From an uncultured Saprospiraceae bacterium (GTDB lineage: Bacteria; Bacteroidota; Bacteroidia; Chitinophagales; Saprospiraceae): DNA of 64,000 bases. The stretch lies in assembly GCA_937921825.1 (NCBI GenBank), contig CAKZVK010000024.1:1-64000 (forward strand). The letters are read 5' to 3'. Positions 20,346 through 29,838 of the stretch are shown here, piece after piece. The translations under genes and the position numbers were made by a program. A model generated the notes under the pieces. It was not told the DNA's origin. It did not search any database and saw only the letters and a list, made by a program, of their open reading frames with translations. The stretch's first letter is position 1, and each line of letters opens with the position of its first letter.

Positions 20346-21470
20346 ATGAAAGGTCAAAAGTGCATATTCGTATTATTTCTGATTATGATATTCTCCTGTA
20401 AAAATGAGAGGACAGATGTACTACAGAAAGATGAAACGCTATCCTCACTGGAGAGTACAAAAGAACAAGCTCCCAAAACTATAAGCAAGCTCCTTTTTGC
20501 AAGCTTAGACAGACTCCGTATCAGAACTGATTCTAGCATGAACGCTAGTACGGCAGTCACTATCTCAGAAAAGGATACCCTCTTATATTTAGATCAGCAC
20601 TCTATCATAAGACCTATTCTAAAGCTGAGAGGTCAGTATCATTTCGAACCATGGCTCAAGGTCAGACATCAAGCTTCTGGCAAGACGGGTTGGGTCTATG
20701 GAGGAGCTGTAAAGTATAAGTCCACAGAGCTCAAGAACAGAATTGCTAATGATCATTCCTATGTAGACGAGCTTAATAATGATGACCTCGAATGGGAAGG
20801 AACGGTTCCTGCTAGTTGGGAGTCTGCGACCATTAGAGATCCACGAAGTTTCAAGATGTTCCTCATTATGTTCAAGGAAATGGTCAGGACGGATAACAGT
20901 GAAGCAATTGCAGAGCTCATCAGATATCCTATAAAAGATGTGACTTCTAAGTCGCAGTTTATAGATAGGTATCAAAGCATTATGACCTCTGAGGTAAAGG
21001 AAGCTATCCTCAATCAGCGATTAGATAGAATCTTCCGTAACTCCAATGGTGCTATCATAGACGGGGGCAAGATGGTTTTTCATCAGGTAGGTAAAGACTT
21101 CAGAGTCGTTTCGATTGATTTTAAAGGCAGAGATGATTTGATCCAAGATATAATTAAGTCACTTTCAGATACCTATACTGCTTCAGATTCTGAGAGAGAT
21201 TATGCTATTAACGTATTTATGATACGTGGGTATCTAGAATTGACGCTGAACTATAAGGATGATATGGGCCGAGCTCAGAGTAAGTCCTTAGGAAAGTATA
21301 TTCACGAGACATCAAGAAATAACAAGCATGCCTTTTATCAAGAGTCACAGTCTCCTGATAGAAGAAGATTAATGTTTCATGACCAAAGCGATTTTGTAGA
21401 AATGGAATTACAAGGTCAGACAGATCCTCCCTTAGAAGGTCTAAGATTCACTGTCGTCCGTGAGATTTGA
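20346..21470 (+). CDS. Lipoprotein with SH3-like domain
   Basis: Lipobox MIFSCK; LRIRTDSSMNAS...WLKVRHQASGKTGWVYGGAVKY. ATG at 20346 preferred over GTG at 20331. Confidence 0.75.
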   Translation: MKGQKCIFVLFLIMIFSCKNERTDVLQKDETLSSLESTKEQAPKTISKLLFASLDRLRIRTDSSMNASTAVTISEKDTLLYLDQHSIIRPILKLRGQYHFEPWLKVRHQASGKTGWVYGGAVKYKSTELKNRIANDHSYVDELNNDDLEWEGTVPASWESATIRDPRSFKMFLIMFKEMVRTDNSEAIAELIRYPIKDVTSKSQFIDRYQSIMTSEVKEAILNQRLDRIFRNSNGAIIDGGKMVFHQVGKDFRVVSIDFKGRDDLIQDIIKSLSDTYTASDSERDYAINVFMIRGYLELTLNYKDDMGRAQSKSLGKYIHETSRNNKHAFYQESQSPDRRRLMFHDQSDFVEMELQGQTDPPLEGLRFTVVREI

Positions 21471-22217
21471 GTTGTAATAGGAGGCGTATGGCTCGAAGGT
21501 TTTTTCCTTTGCTTTCTTCATACTTCTGTAGTAACTGATTTTCAGCTTCTTTTGCTTTTTGTTTTCAGGCAATAGGTGTAGCATTCTTCGTACTGTCCCG
21601 AGGTTGCCATCTATAAGTTTTATATGACTAGCCGAAGCAGACCGAATAGCTTTTCTAAAGTAAACGAAATGGGTGCAGCCGAGGACGATGGCTTTGTATT
21701 CACTCCAGTCTATATCTTCGAATTTCTGTTCTAGGTATTTTGTTACTCTTTTCGATTCGAATTCTTGTTTCTCAGCATAGCGTACTAGTTTTCCTAGGGC
21801 AAGGAGTTTCACATCATCATTAGCATTAAGGTTAGAAATCAGATGTTTTAGCTTGTCTTCTTTTATGGTGAGCTTAGTCGCGCAGACTAGAATTTTCTTT
21901 CGTTGTCTTTTTAGTTCTGTAGCTGGTTTGACAGCAGGTTCCATGCCGACTATAGGGAAATTATATTTCTTTCTGAGTTTCTTGACAGAGACACTAGTAG
22001 CAGTATTACAAGCGAGTACCAGTATGTCTATATCTTTCTGGGATAGAAAATGGACAGCCTTGTCCACTAATTTGTGTATCTCTTTTTTGGTCTTGGTACC
22101 ATAAGGCACATTCTCTGTATCGGCAAAGTAGATATAATGGGCGCTAGGATAATATCTAACAGCATCTTGCAGCACTGTAAGCCCCCCCATTCCAGAATCA
22201 AAAAATGCTATTTTCAT
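21441..22217 (-). CDS. murI: Glutamate racemase
   Basis: IAFFDSGMGGLTVLQDAVRYYPSAHYIYFADTENVPYGTKT...VLACNTATS...IVLGCTHFVYF. Confidence 0.95.
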   Translation of the reverse strand: MKIAFFDSGMGGLTVLQDAVRYYPSAHYIYFADTENVPYGTKTKKEIHKLVDKAVHFLSQKDIDILVLACNTATSVSVKKLRKKYNFPIVGMEPAVKPATELKRQRKKILVCATKLTIKEDKLKHLISNLNANDDVKLLALGKLVRYAEKQEFESKRVTKYLEQKFEDIDWSEYKAIVLGCTHFVYFRKAIRSASASHIKLIDGNLGTVRRMLHLLPENKKQKKLKISYYRSMKKAKEKTFEPYASYYNSNLTDDSES

Positions 22218-22310
22218 ACCGCTACAGAGTTATAGTATCTTTATTTAACTTACTTTTTGAAGTCTGACTTCAGGTTTTCAGTTATCTTTCATTGAACACA
22301 AGCTATAAAG

Positions 22311-23408
22311 ATGAAAAAATATTTTTATCTCCTTCTTTCGTTGCTTTCCATCTTGGCCTGCAGTAGCCCGCAGAAGAGTTTCGATAAGGGGAAGTATGAG
22401 AAAGCGTACAATGCCGCTCTGAAAAACATCAAAAAAGGAAAGAAAAGTAGAAGGGATAAAACAATATTGAATAAGTCCTTTGATGAAATCGTAGCCCAGA
22501 AATCTAACGAAGCAGAGACCTATCTCTACAGTGATATGATAGAAGACTGGGAGCTGGCCTATGCGAACTATGATGATTTACTTAGGCTATACTACAGCGG
22601 TAAGGTCTACCTCGATAGTGATTTTGACTCAGAGATGCGAATTGTCGAAAGTTTCTCGGATAGCTTAGGAATGGATATCGCACTTAATTATCACGAGCTT
22701 GGGCTGATGAGTATGGATGACTACAGTGATTCGGGCAACAAACTTTATGCCCAGGAGGCTTTCGCATATTTCCAAAAGACACAGTCATATGATCCTGATT
22801 TCACCAATATCACTACCCTTATGGACGAAGCCTTTGATAGGGGAGTCGTGCTCATCTTGGTAGAGGCAGATGCCCCTTTTGGGCGAAATTACGAATGGAC
22901 CATAGATAGACGGTTCTCTGATATAGAAAGAGAAAGTGAGGATTTTTACCAGATTGTCTATGAGAGAATGGTGGATGCTGACTGCAAGCTGGAAATAGAC
23001 TTTTCTAGCTTAGAGAGAAGTATTAATCAAAGTAGAACGGTGGAGACCTTCTCGGAAAGAATAGAAGATGGATATAATACTTCTGTGGATAGCTCTGGCC
23101 GTACTATTAGAGAACCTATCTACAGGACGGTAGAGGGTGCTGTGACGATAATCGCGGAGAATATTAGATACTACTGGGGCGCAGCAGTCAATGTTAGAGG
23201 CTCTAGAGAATATTGTGATTTTAGAGATCGCACATTTAACGAGGAAGAAGTCATTACAATAGAACGGTATGAACTAAGTGGCGATGAGCGAGCGATACCC
23301 AATAGATATAAGAACAATAGAAATAATAATTCGGGAATAGATGAAGATGATATCGCTGAGGAGCTAATTGATGAGCTATACAGAGAGATATCTCGCTATT
23401 ACTTTTAG
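22311..23408 (+). CDS. Lipoprotein of unknown function
   Basis: Lipobox SILACSS; KSFDKGKYEKAYNAALKNIKKGKKSRRDKTILNKSF. Confidence 0.75.
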   Translation: MKKYFYLLLSLLSILACSSPQKSFDKGKYEKAYNAALKNIKKGKKSRRDKTILNKSFDEIVAQKSNEAETYLYSDMIEDWELAYANYDDLLRLYYSGKVYLDSDFDSEMRIVESFSDSLGMDIALNYHELGLMSMDDYSDSGNKLYAQEAFAYFQKTQSYDPDFTNITTLMDEAFDRGVVLILVEADAPFGRNYEWTIDRRFSDIERESEDFYQIVYERMVDADCKLEIDFSSLERSINQSRTVETFSERIEDGYNTSVDSSGRTIREPIYRTVEGAVTIIAENIRYYWGAAVNVRGSREYCDFRDRTFNEEEVITIERYELSGDERAIPNRYKNNRNNNSGIDEDDIAEELIDELYREISRYYF

Positions 23409-23421
23409 GTCTATAACGAAC

Positions 23422-23449
23422 GAAGCACCATCATTTCTGACAGTGCTTC
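23422..23449. terminator. Possible terminator hairpin
   Basis: gaagcac...gtgcttc 7-bp stem after the + strand gene ending at 23408, no strong T-tract. Confidence 0.4.
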
Positions 23450-23672
23450 TCCACTTTTAATACCCTTAATTAAAAATAAATTGAGAAAATTAAAGTTTTT
23501 AATACCCTTAAATACTTATATGCAAAACTATTCTAATATTAAGTATGGCCCCCAACTATACCGCCTACACGACTACTACAAAACACTACAAAACCACTAC
23601 ATATTTTTAAAATGTTAATACTTAAGAACGTGTAGACCAGCATTTAATACATAAGTTAACAGTATAATCTGT

Positions 23673-25073
23673 CTATAACTTGATTTCAAGGCCGATACCT
23701 ATACCAATTTTACTATTGGATTGAGTGATAGGGTTGTATTGATTGTTTATGTCAGAAAGATTGTGCTTAAAACTTGTATAAGCCATAGCAGTATATCTAC
23801 TATTCAGTTTATACCCCAGAGACAAGCCGCCAGTCAGGGAGGTATTGATTCTATTCTTGAAAAAATCTGGATCCATAGTAGGCACTAGAGTTTTGTCTAG
23901 TAGCATACCTTCAAACTTATAGAGCACATTATAGATAGCTCCTAGTTCTATGCCTAGATTGAATTTCTTTAGTTCGGTCTGATATCCTAAGAGGACAGGG
24001 ATCCCTACCGTCTTATATGTATTCCACACTTTCCATGAGGTAGTTTCTACGATAGTGACTGGCGCATCTCCATATATGTAGATAGTGGTATCCGCTTGTG
24101 TTATGGTCTCTAATAATTGGTTAGGAAGTATCTCTGTTTTTTCTGTTGTTTCGGATCTATCAAAACGTTCTCTGATAGCACCAAATTCCACACCTGCCTT
24201 GAAATATAGTCCACTCCGAGTAAGATACTTTAGTCTTAGACCAGCACGGTAACCTTGTAGCTGTGTCTGCGTCGCTTTTCTTTCATTAAGGTAGCTGAGT
24301 TCTTCATTGCCATTTGCCGAGAGCCAGTTCTTGATGAAGTCTACGCTAGAATATACTTCTAAGTAGAAAGGATGCACTTTCTTCCTGTGGTCGTAGCATT
24401 CTATCTTGTCATTTCTACTGAACGGTGGTCTATTGTAATTCAAAGGCGATAGTGCCTGCATGCCTAATCGCTGAGCATACGATAGCTCGTTCTTCTTATT
24501 AGCTATGGCCGCTATGCTAGATTGTAATGGTGCTACAGTACTCTTATCCTTACTAGAAAATACTTTGTTATTTGCTGATGGAGTTGTTCTGGTCTCACTG
24601 ATGTTTTTTAGAAGCGGTGCAGTATAAGAATGATTGGCTGTGGATGACGCTGTAGTTTGAGTTGCTGATGTTTTATTCGTTGTAGTAGGGTTACTCGTAG
24701 TTTTCGTGTTGTTAATTTTTTTAATTGCTCTAATGCTTTCAGCTTTCTGAGTGATAGCTTTCTTTGCTTTGGTTAGGTTGGTATTGTTGGTTTCTTTTTT
24801 TGAAGATTCTAGGTGTGCCTGAGAGTACGGTTGTATAGAATAGTTTTCTACGGGAGCAAGTGGGTCTTCTGCTGTAATTTCAGAACTAGAGTTAATAAAG
24901 TATATAGTCACCATAGCTACAGCTACAATTAGACTCAACAACTTGAGCGCAAAAAACTTAGTGTTTCTTTTTTGTTGCTGATCTATATTAGCCCATAGAC
25001 TGTCTTTGTCTAAGGCAGTAGTATGGTCGTGAAGTTCACTTCTGAATATCTGGTCTAACTTGTCTTGATCCAT
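23673..25073 (-). CDS. Membrane protein: cytoplasmic N-terminus, one TM, Thr/Asn-rich linker, C-terminal outer-membrane beta-barrel-like domain
   Basis: MDQDKLDQIFRSELHDHTTALDKDSLWANIDQQQKRNTKFFALKLLSLIVAVAMVTIYF...YRAGLRLKYLTRSGLYFKAGVEFGAIRERF...SLGYKLNSRYTAMAYTSFKHNLS. Confidence 0.7.
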   Translation of the reverse strand: MDQDKLDQIFRSELHDHTTALDKDSLWANIDQQQKRNTKFFALKLLSLIVAVAMVTIYFINSSSEITAEDPLAPVENYSIQPYSQAHLESSKKETNNTNLTKAKKAITQKAESIRAIKKINNTKTTSNPTTTNKTSATQTTASSTANHSYTAPLLKNISETRTTPSANNKVFSSKDKSTVAPLQSSIAAIANKKNELSYAQRLGMQALSPLNYNRPPFSRNDKIECYDHRKKVHPFYLEVYSSVDFIKNWLSANGNEELSYLNERKATQTQLQGYRAGLRLKYLTRSGLYFKAGVEFGAIRERFDRSETTEKTEILPNQLLETITQADTTIYIYGDAPVTIVETTSWKVWNTYKTVGIPVLLGYQTELKKFNLGIELGAIYNVLYKFEGMLLDKTLVPTMDPDFFKNRINTSLTGGLSLGYKLNSRYTAMAYTSFKHNLSDINNQYNPITQSNSKIGIGIGLEIKL

Positions 25074-25621
25074 TGGTCAGAATTTTTAAATGCTTTTATT
25101 TTTTTTCTAAGAAGTTGTTTGGCACGTGATAGATTGGATCTAGAAGAAACTTCTTGGATGCCGAGCATCTCCGCTATTTCTTTATGGCTGTATCCTTCTA
25201 TCACAGATAAGTTGAAGACCTGTCTATATCCGTCAGGTAGAGTCATGACGATTTTCATCAGATCTTCTTTGCCAAAGTTTGCCATCACTTCGGGCTCTAC
25301 GACGATCCTATTATTAAGATCGACAGTGAGAGTTGAGACCTCCAAGTTTTTTTTGCTCAGAGATCTCAACGCAACGTTCACAGTAATTTTTCTCATCCAT
25401 GCTGTCAATGAACCTTTGTCAGAATCATAGCTCTTAAAGAACTTAAAGATTCTAATGAAAGATTCTTGCAGGATATCTTTTGACTTAGTCTCGTCTCCTG
25501 TATATCTAAGACATACGGAGTATAAAAGCTCAGAATAGTTGTCTACCAAGGCTCTCTGGCATTCAGCTTGTCCTTGCTGACATCCTAGGATAATTTCTTC
25601 TATTGTGAGTTGCTTTTTCAA
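25055..25621 (-). CDS. RNA polymerase sigma factor, sigma-70/ECF family
   Basis: SKDILQESFIRIFKFFKSYDSDKGSLTAWMRKITVN...LPDGYRQVFNLSVIEGYSHKEIAEMLGIQEVSSRSNLSRAKQLLRK. Confidence 0.94.
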   Translation of the reverse strand: MKKQLTIEEIILGCQQGQAECQRALVDNYSELLYSVCLRYTGDETKSKDILQESFIRIFKFFKSYDSDKGSLTAWMRKITVNVALRSLSKKNLEVSTLTVDLNNRIVVEPEVMANFGKEDLMKIVMTLPDGYRQVFNLSVIEGYSHKEIAEMLGIQEVSSRSNLSRAKQLLRKKIKAFKNSDQWIKTS

Positions 25622-25651
25622 ACTGTCTGTACTGATTTTGTATCAGTTATT

Positions 25652-28588
25652 CTATTCTGGGTTTAGGCCGATCATAATTCCTTTATATCCGCCACATTCC
25701 TCTAATGCGAAAGGATCTGATAAGCCAGTAGTTGGCTCTATGTCACTATCTGATAATTGGTTTGGATCTTGTCCAAATTTTTCTACTAATGCGAAACCTG
25801 ATGGAACACTTACTCCTACTGTGTAATCGCTTCCTCCTGCAGGTGTGAATGAATAGATTCCGTTAGCATTAGTTAGAGTCATGTCTACAAGGTTTCCGTT
25901 CTGGTAGAGAGAAATTTCTACATTGGCCAAGGTTCTTTCAAAACCAGCATCATATAGATTAGGATTTCCTATGATAGAATCCACCCATACTGTGCCTTGG
26001 ATCTGAGGCAATGGAACGTCTGTAAAGTCCACAGCGAATATTTCTTCACAACCGAATTCATCCGTAACGGTAGCATTATATATACCTGGTCCTGGAATAG
26101 AAACAGCTGTACCTGTCTCACCTGTTTCCCACAATACAGTTACCTGGGTATTGCAACTATATTCAGTGTAGCCAAAATATTCATTGCCATCACATTCTAC
26201 AAAAGGCCAAAATTCACATTCTAATCCCTCTTCAATTGTAAAATCTACCGAGCATATCTCTGTTCCATTATACATTAGAGTTGCAGTATAATCTGCTGAG
26301 GCAAGATTAGTCACAGGTACCCATGGTTCGAATTCTGTGGAAGATACAAGAGTCATCCCTTGATACGTTTCTAGAACATAGTCTTCCCAGAATAGTGAAT
26401 CCTGAGAATCAACTATCAATCTGTAGCTACCGTTAGCAGCACCACATGACGCATTAGAAGTTCTGACTTCTATACATTGGACACCACCGACAAAAAATAA
26501 TCCTGCATCATAGGCATAGCTGGAAGTTCCATCTACGACAAATTCTTCCGTATTTCCAGTATCAGGATCTGCATCGCTGTCTATGCTTGGGTCCGTTCCT
26601 TGACCTTGGTCTACATATCTATATCCTCCAGGTTTAGTGAAATTGATGTAGTAGTTACCTGGCTCTACACTAAAGGAATAAAACCCATCTCCAGCTCTTG
26701 TAGTTACAGACTGTACAAGGATATCATCTTTGTATAATAATACTCTACTGAATGACGGGGGGCTATCACCATCAGCTACATCTCTTACACCATTTTCATT
26801 AGTATCATCCCATACATATCCAGAGATAATAGATTCACTAATGACCTCATCTAAGCGTACTCGGAAGCTGCCCATAATATCTATGTCTTGTCCATTTGAA
26901 TTGGGTAGAGTACCCATGAATTCTCCTTCTATGTAATTGCCTAGAAGACCATCGTATGTTATTAGCTCACAGATCATATTTATACATCCAGGGTCTCCAG
27001 GATTGGTGCTTCCACAAGATCCGCCTAGGTTAGCTGAGCTTAGATAAGCTTGGAGTCTTTTTACATTATTTATTCCTTGCTGTGGGGCATCCAAAAATAA
27101 GTTCACGCCATTTTCTTGGTTGTCATTATCCAAGATTCTCAGTTGTCCATTTATTAGTCTTGCTTCTGGAGTCTCTAGAACGAACTCGATGCTTCCATCC
27201 ATTTTATATTTAATGAACTCATCAAGGATTACAGCGCCATCACAAACTTCTATGTTTCCAACGGAAACAGCATCTGTTATGTCTTCATAGATTTCCCACT
27301 CAGAAGCGGAGTCACTATCTGTGCTGTAACCTTTTATGGAAAATTTATTCAGCTCACATTGAGGAAGAGAAATAGTGAAATTGCCATCATCATCTGTCTC
27401 TGCTACAAACTGAGCGCCATTAGTGAGAGCGATAAGGGCATAGCCGTTCGTAACTGGGACACCATTGCATAAAAGTCTACCAGTGACATTCAGAGAAGAT
27501 GTATTGTCTACAACTAGGTCACCAAGATCTATATCTTCACTGAATGGTCCTATTTCTCCCTGGTAGATGATGTTTTCGTCACATTCATCTTTAGCAACTA
27601 TCTTCAATGGGGCATTCTTAGGAATCTTGCCGCAGAAGACGCCACCATATGAGGTCCAACCCATTCTAGTGATGGATCTAGATAAGTCTGTGATACACAT
27701 TTTTACACCTGTCAGCCCATTGCCATTACTATCTACTAATCTTCCTTTAATGTGTACCACTGGGAATGGGGCATCACAATTCCAAAAAGAGAAATGGCTC
27801 ACTTCTGCTACATAGTTACCTTCTGATAAGGCTGCAGTCCCTTCCTCTAGCCAGTAAGCTCTGTCTTCATCAAAAGACCAGGTCTTGATGGTCTCAGAAG
27901 CGAATTCTTGTAGCTCATCTGGAAGAGGGAAAGTAATTGTTGCAGTAGTACCATCTTTCAGTTGGATGTCATTGTTGTTGGCATCTCTAATTTCTACAGC
28001 GACCATTCCATAGGTAGCTAGTTGTACTAAAGCTTGCTCTGAATCTATGCCTCTAAGGTCTCCTGGCATTTCTTCTGCTAGTTTATTGCCGATAGGATTA
28101 TACCAGTGTCCATAGATTTTTACATCACCCTGAGCATCTATGGCCCCAGCAGGGAATTCTACAGTGGCTCCTCCATTCAGAGTTACTGTACCACCTTCTG
28201 AGGAGGATAGACTGCCTACTAGTTTTTCTTCTACCATGACAACTCTTACAAAGGCATTGTCCTCCAGCTGAGGGTAGAACCATTTGTAATTTTTGAAGAA
28301 TCCATCTTGGTTGAACTTCAGTAGGCCGCCGTCAAAAGCAGCTGTAGCTTCCTTTACTTTGAAGTACCCGTTTACGTCTGTTTCTAAAAAATCAGCTTTA
28401 TACTGGACAGAAACACCAGCCAGTGGATTACCATCTTGGTCGGTGACTAAGCCAGATACACTGGTCTGTATGGTTTCTATTGTCTGAGGACCTGTTATAG
28501 TAGTCTCAGTTACACCTATTTCGTCTTTCTGGCATCCTATGGCTAGTAGGACTAGAAGGAGGAATATTGAATATTTGATCTTCATCAT
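25652..28588 (-). CDS. Large surface lipoprotein with CarboxypepD_reg-like and SdrD_B-like domains
   Basis: Lipobox LLAIGCQKDE; SVSGLVTDQDGNPLAGVSVQYK; SGYVWDDTNENGVRDVADGDSPP; GTVWVDSIIGNPNLYDAGFERTLANVEISLYQNG. Confidence 0.83.
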   Translation of the reverse strand: MMKIKYSIFLLLVLLAIGCQKDEIGVTETTITGPQTIETIQTSVSGLVTDQDGNPLAGVSVQYKADFLETDVNGYFKVKEATAAFDGGLLKFNQDGFFKNYKWFYPQLEDNAFVRVVMVEEKLVGSLSSSEGGTVTLNGGATVEFPAGAIDAQGDVKIYGHWYNPIGNKLAEEMPGDLRGIDSEQALVQLATYGMVAVEIRDANNNDIQLKDGTTATITFPLPDELQEFASETIKTWSFDEDRAYWLEEGTAALSEGNYVAEVSHFSFWNCDAPFPVVHIKGRLVDSNGNGLTGVKMCITDLSRSITRMGWTSYGGVFCGKIPKNAPLKIVAKDECDENIIYQGEIGPFSEDIDLGDLVVDNTSSLNVTGRLLCNGVPVTNGYALIALTNGAQFVAETDDDGNFTISLPQCELNKFSIKGYSTDSDSASEWEIYEDITDAVSVGNIEVCDGAVILDEFIKYKMDGSIEFVLETPEARLINGQLRILDNDNQENGVNLFLDAPQQGINNVKRLQAYLSSANLGGSCGSTNPGDPGCINMICELITYDGLLGNYIEGEFMGTLPNSNGQDIDIMGSFRVRLDEVISESIISGYVWDDTNENGVRDVADGDSPPSFSRVLLYKDDILVQSVTTRAGDGFYSFSVEPGNYYINFTKPGGYRYVDQGQGTDPSIDSDADPDTGNTEEFVVDGTSSYAYDAGLFFVGGVQCIEVRTSNASCGAANGSYRLIVDSQDSLFWEDYVLETYQGMTLVSSTEFEPWVPVTNLASADYTATLMYNGTEICSVDFTIEEGLECEFWPFVECDGNEYFGYTEYSCNTQVTVLWETGETGTAVSIPGPGIYNATVTDEFGCEEIFAVDFTDVPLPQIQGTVWVDSIIGNPNLYDAGFERTLANVEISLYQNGNLVDMTLTNANGIYSFTPAGGSDYTVGVSVPSGFALVEKFGQDPNQLSDSDIEPTTGLSDPFALEECGGYKGIMIGLNPE

Positions 28589-28836
28589 TTTAAGTTAAAA
28601 TTTAAGTCTCGTAATGGAAAGTATGTTTCCTTTTAATGTTGTAGGTCGACTCACACTTATTAATATACCTGAAGTCAAAATTTCGTTGCGTAGCAATTGA
28701 TTTAATATTTATTAACAAATGTTTCACAGAATAACAATAATTAGGTATATAATTTGCTATTTATTTATATTGTCAATATATTAATGTACGACAGGGCACT
28801 TATTCATAATATTTATTAACTACAAATTCTATTATT

Positions 28837-29292
28837 ATGATGAATGAAGCTGTAAAGTCTATTATGACGACTAATCTAATTACTGTCAGTCCCACCACGG
28901 ATTTATCTATTGTTAGGCAGATTTTTATGAAAAATAAGATCCATCACCTGCCTGTTGTGAATGAAATGCACCAATTGGTAGGTCTTCTGACCACTTATGA
29001 TCTGTGGAAGAATAAAATCGCTCCTGATGATTATGCCAAGGTTTTGGCTATGGATATTATGACCACTAGAATCGCTAAGATTAATCCATGGGATAAGATA
29101 GGGACGGCGGCAGAGATCTTTCTGGATAATCGATTTCATGCCTTGCCTGTAGTAGATGAGAAGAATTATCTACTAGGTATAGTGACCTCCCACGATGTCC
29201 TCAAGTATGAATATCTAAAGGCCTATCCAAAACCGCTGCTATACAAAGGCCTCTTTGCCAACTTGAACTCAAGTCAACTTAGAACAGCTTAG
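28837..29292 (+). CDS. CBS domain pair protein
   Basis: SIMTTNLITVSPTTDLSIVRQIFMKNKIHHLPVVNEMHQLVGLLTTYDLWK...FLDNRFHALPVVDEKNYLLGIVTSHDVLK. Confidence 0.93.
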   Translation: MMNEAVKSIMTTNLITVSPTTDLSIVRQIFMKNKIHHLPVVNEMHQLVGLLTTYDLWKNKIAPDDYAKVLAMDIMTTRIAKINPWDKIGTAAEIFLDNRFHALPVVDEKNYLLGIVTSHDVLKYEYLKAYPKPLLYKGLFANLNSSQLRTA

Positions 29293-29415
29293 TATCCGAA
29301 CTTTTAGGGTTTTCCCTAGTATAGAAAATGGGGTTACTACTGTGTATTAGTCCCTAGGGATATCAGAACTTAGTAGAGTAAATTATTGAATCACCAGAAC
29401 TAAAAATTGAATGAT

Positions 29416-29760
29416 ATGAAACAGATACTTAGTGTAACCGGTTTATTGATGGGTTTATTATTCACGACGGGACTTGGCGTTTTTAGTTTTTTCGGAATCT
29501 ATAATATGGGACAGTATGCTGTCTACAGTGGCCAAATAGATAAAACAGCAGGAGAAGAAATCGTACTACTCACTGACGAAGGTGAGGAGCCTCTGCGCCT
29601 AAGCTTTGCCTTTGATAAGGAGTCAGACTTGGTGATAGAGGAGTTTAACTCAGTGAATGTAAGCGGTTATTATAATAAGATATTAAAGGTGCTCAAGGTG
29701 GAAGAAATATATGAGCAAACTAATCCACCCATCTTGTGCCTCCAAGAAATGAACAATTAA
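29416..29760 (+). CDS. Small membrane-anchored protein of unknown function
   Basis: N-terminal TM/signal MKQILSVTGLLMGLLFTTGLGVFSFFG; ATG at 29416 preferred to TTG at 29407. Confidence 0.6.
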   Translation: MKQILSVTGLLMGLLFTTGLGVFSFFGIYNMGQYAVYSGQIDKTAGEEIVLLTDEGEEPLRLSFAFDKESDLVIEEFNSVNVSGYYNKILKVLKVEEIYEQTNPPILCLQEMNN

Positions 29761-29785
29761 GATTTAGAGATTGAGTATTATAAAA

Positions 29786-29815
29786 AAAGAGGGCTATAAT
29801 AGTATGGCCCTCTTT
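29786..29815. terminator. Bidirectional terminator between convergent genes
   Basis: aaagagggc-tataatagtatg-gccctcttt perfect 9-bp stem flanked by A- and T-rich tracts. Confidence 0.8.
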
Positions 29816-29838
29816 CTATTTATGGTTGAATGTATTGT

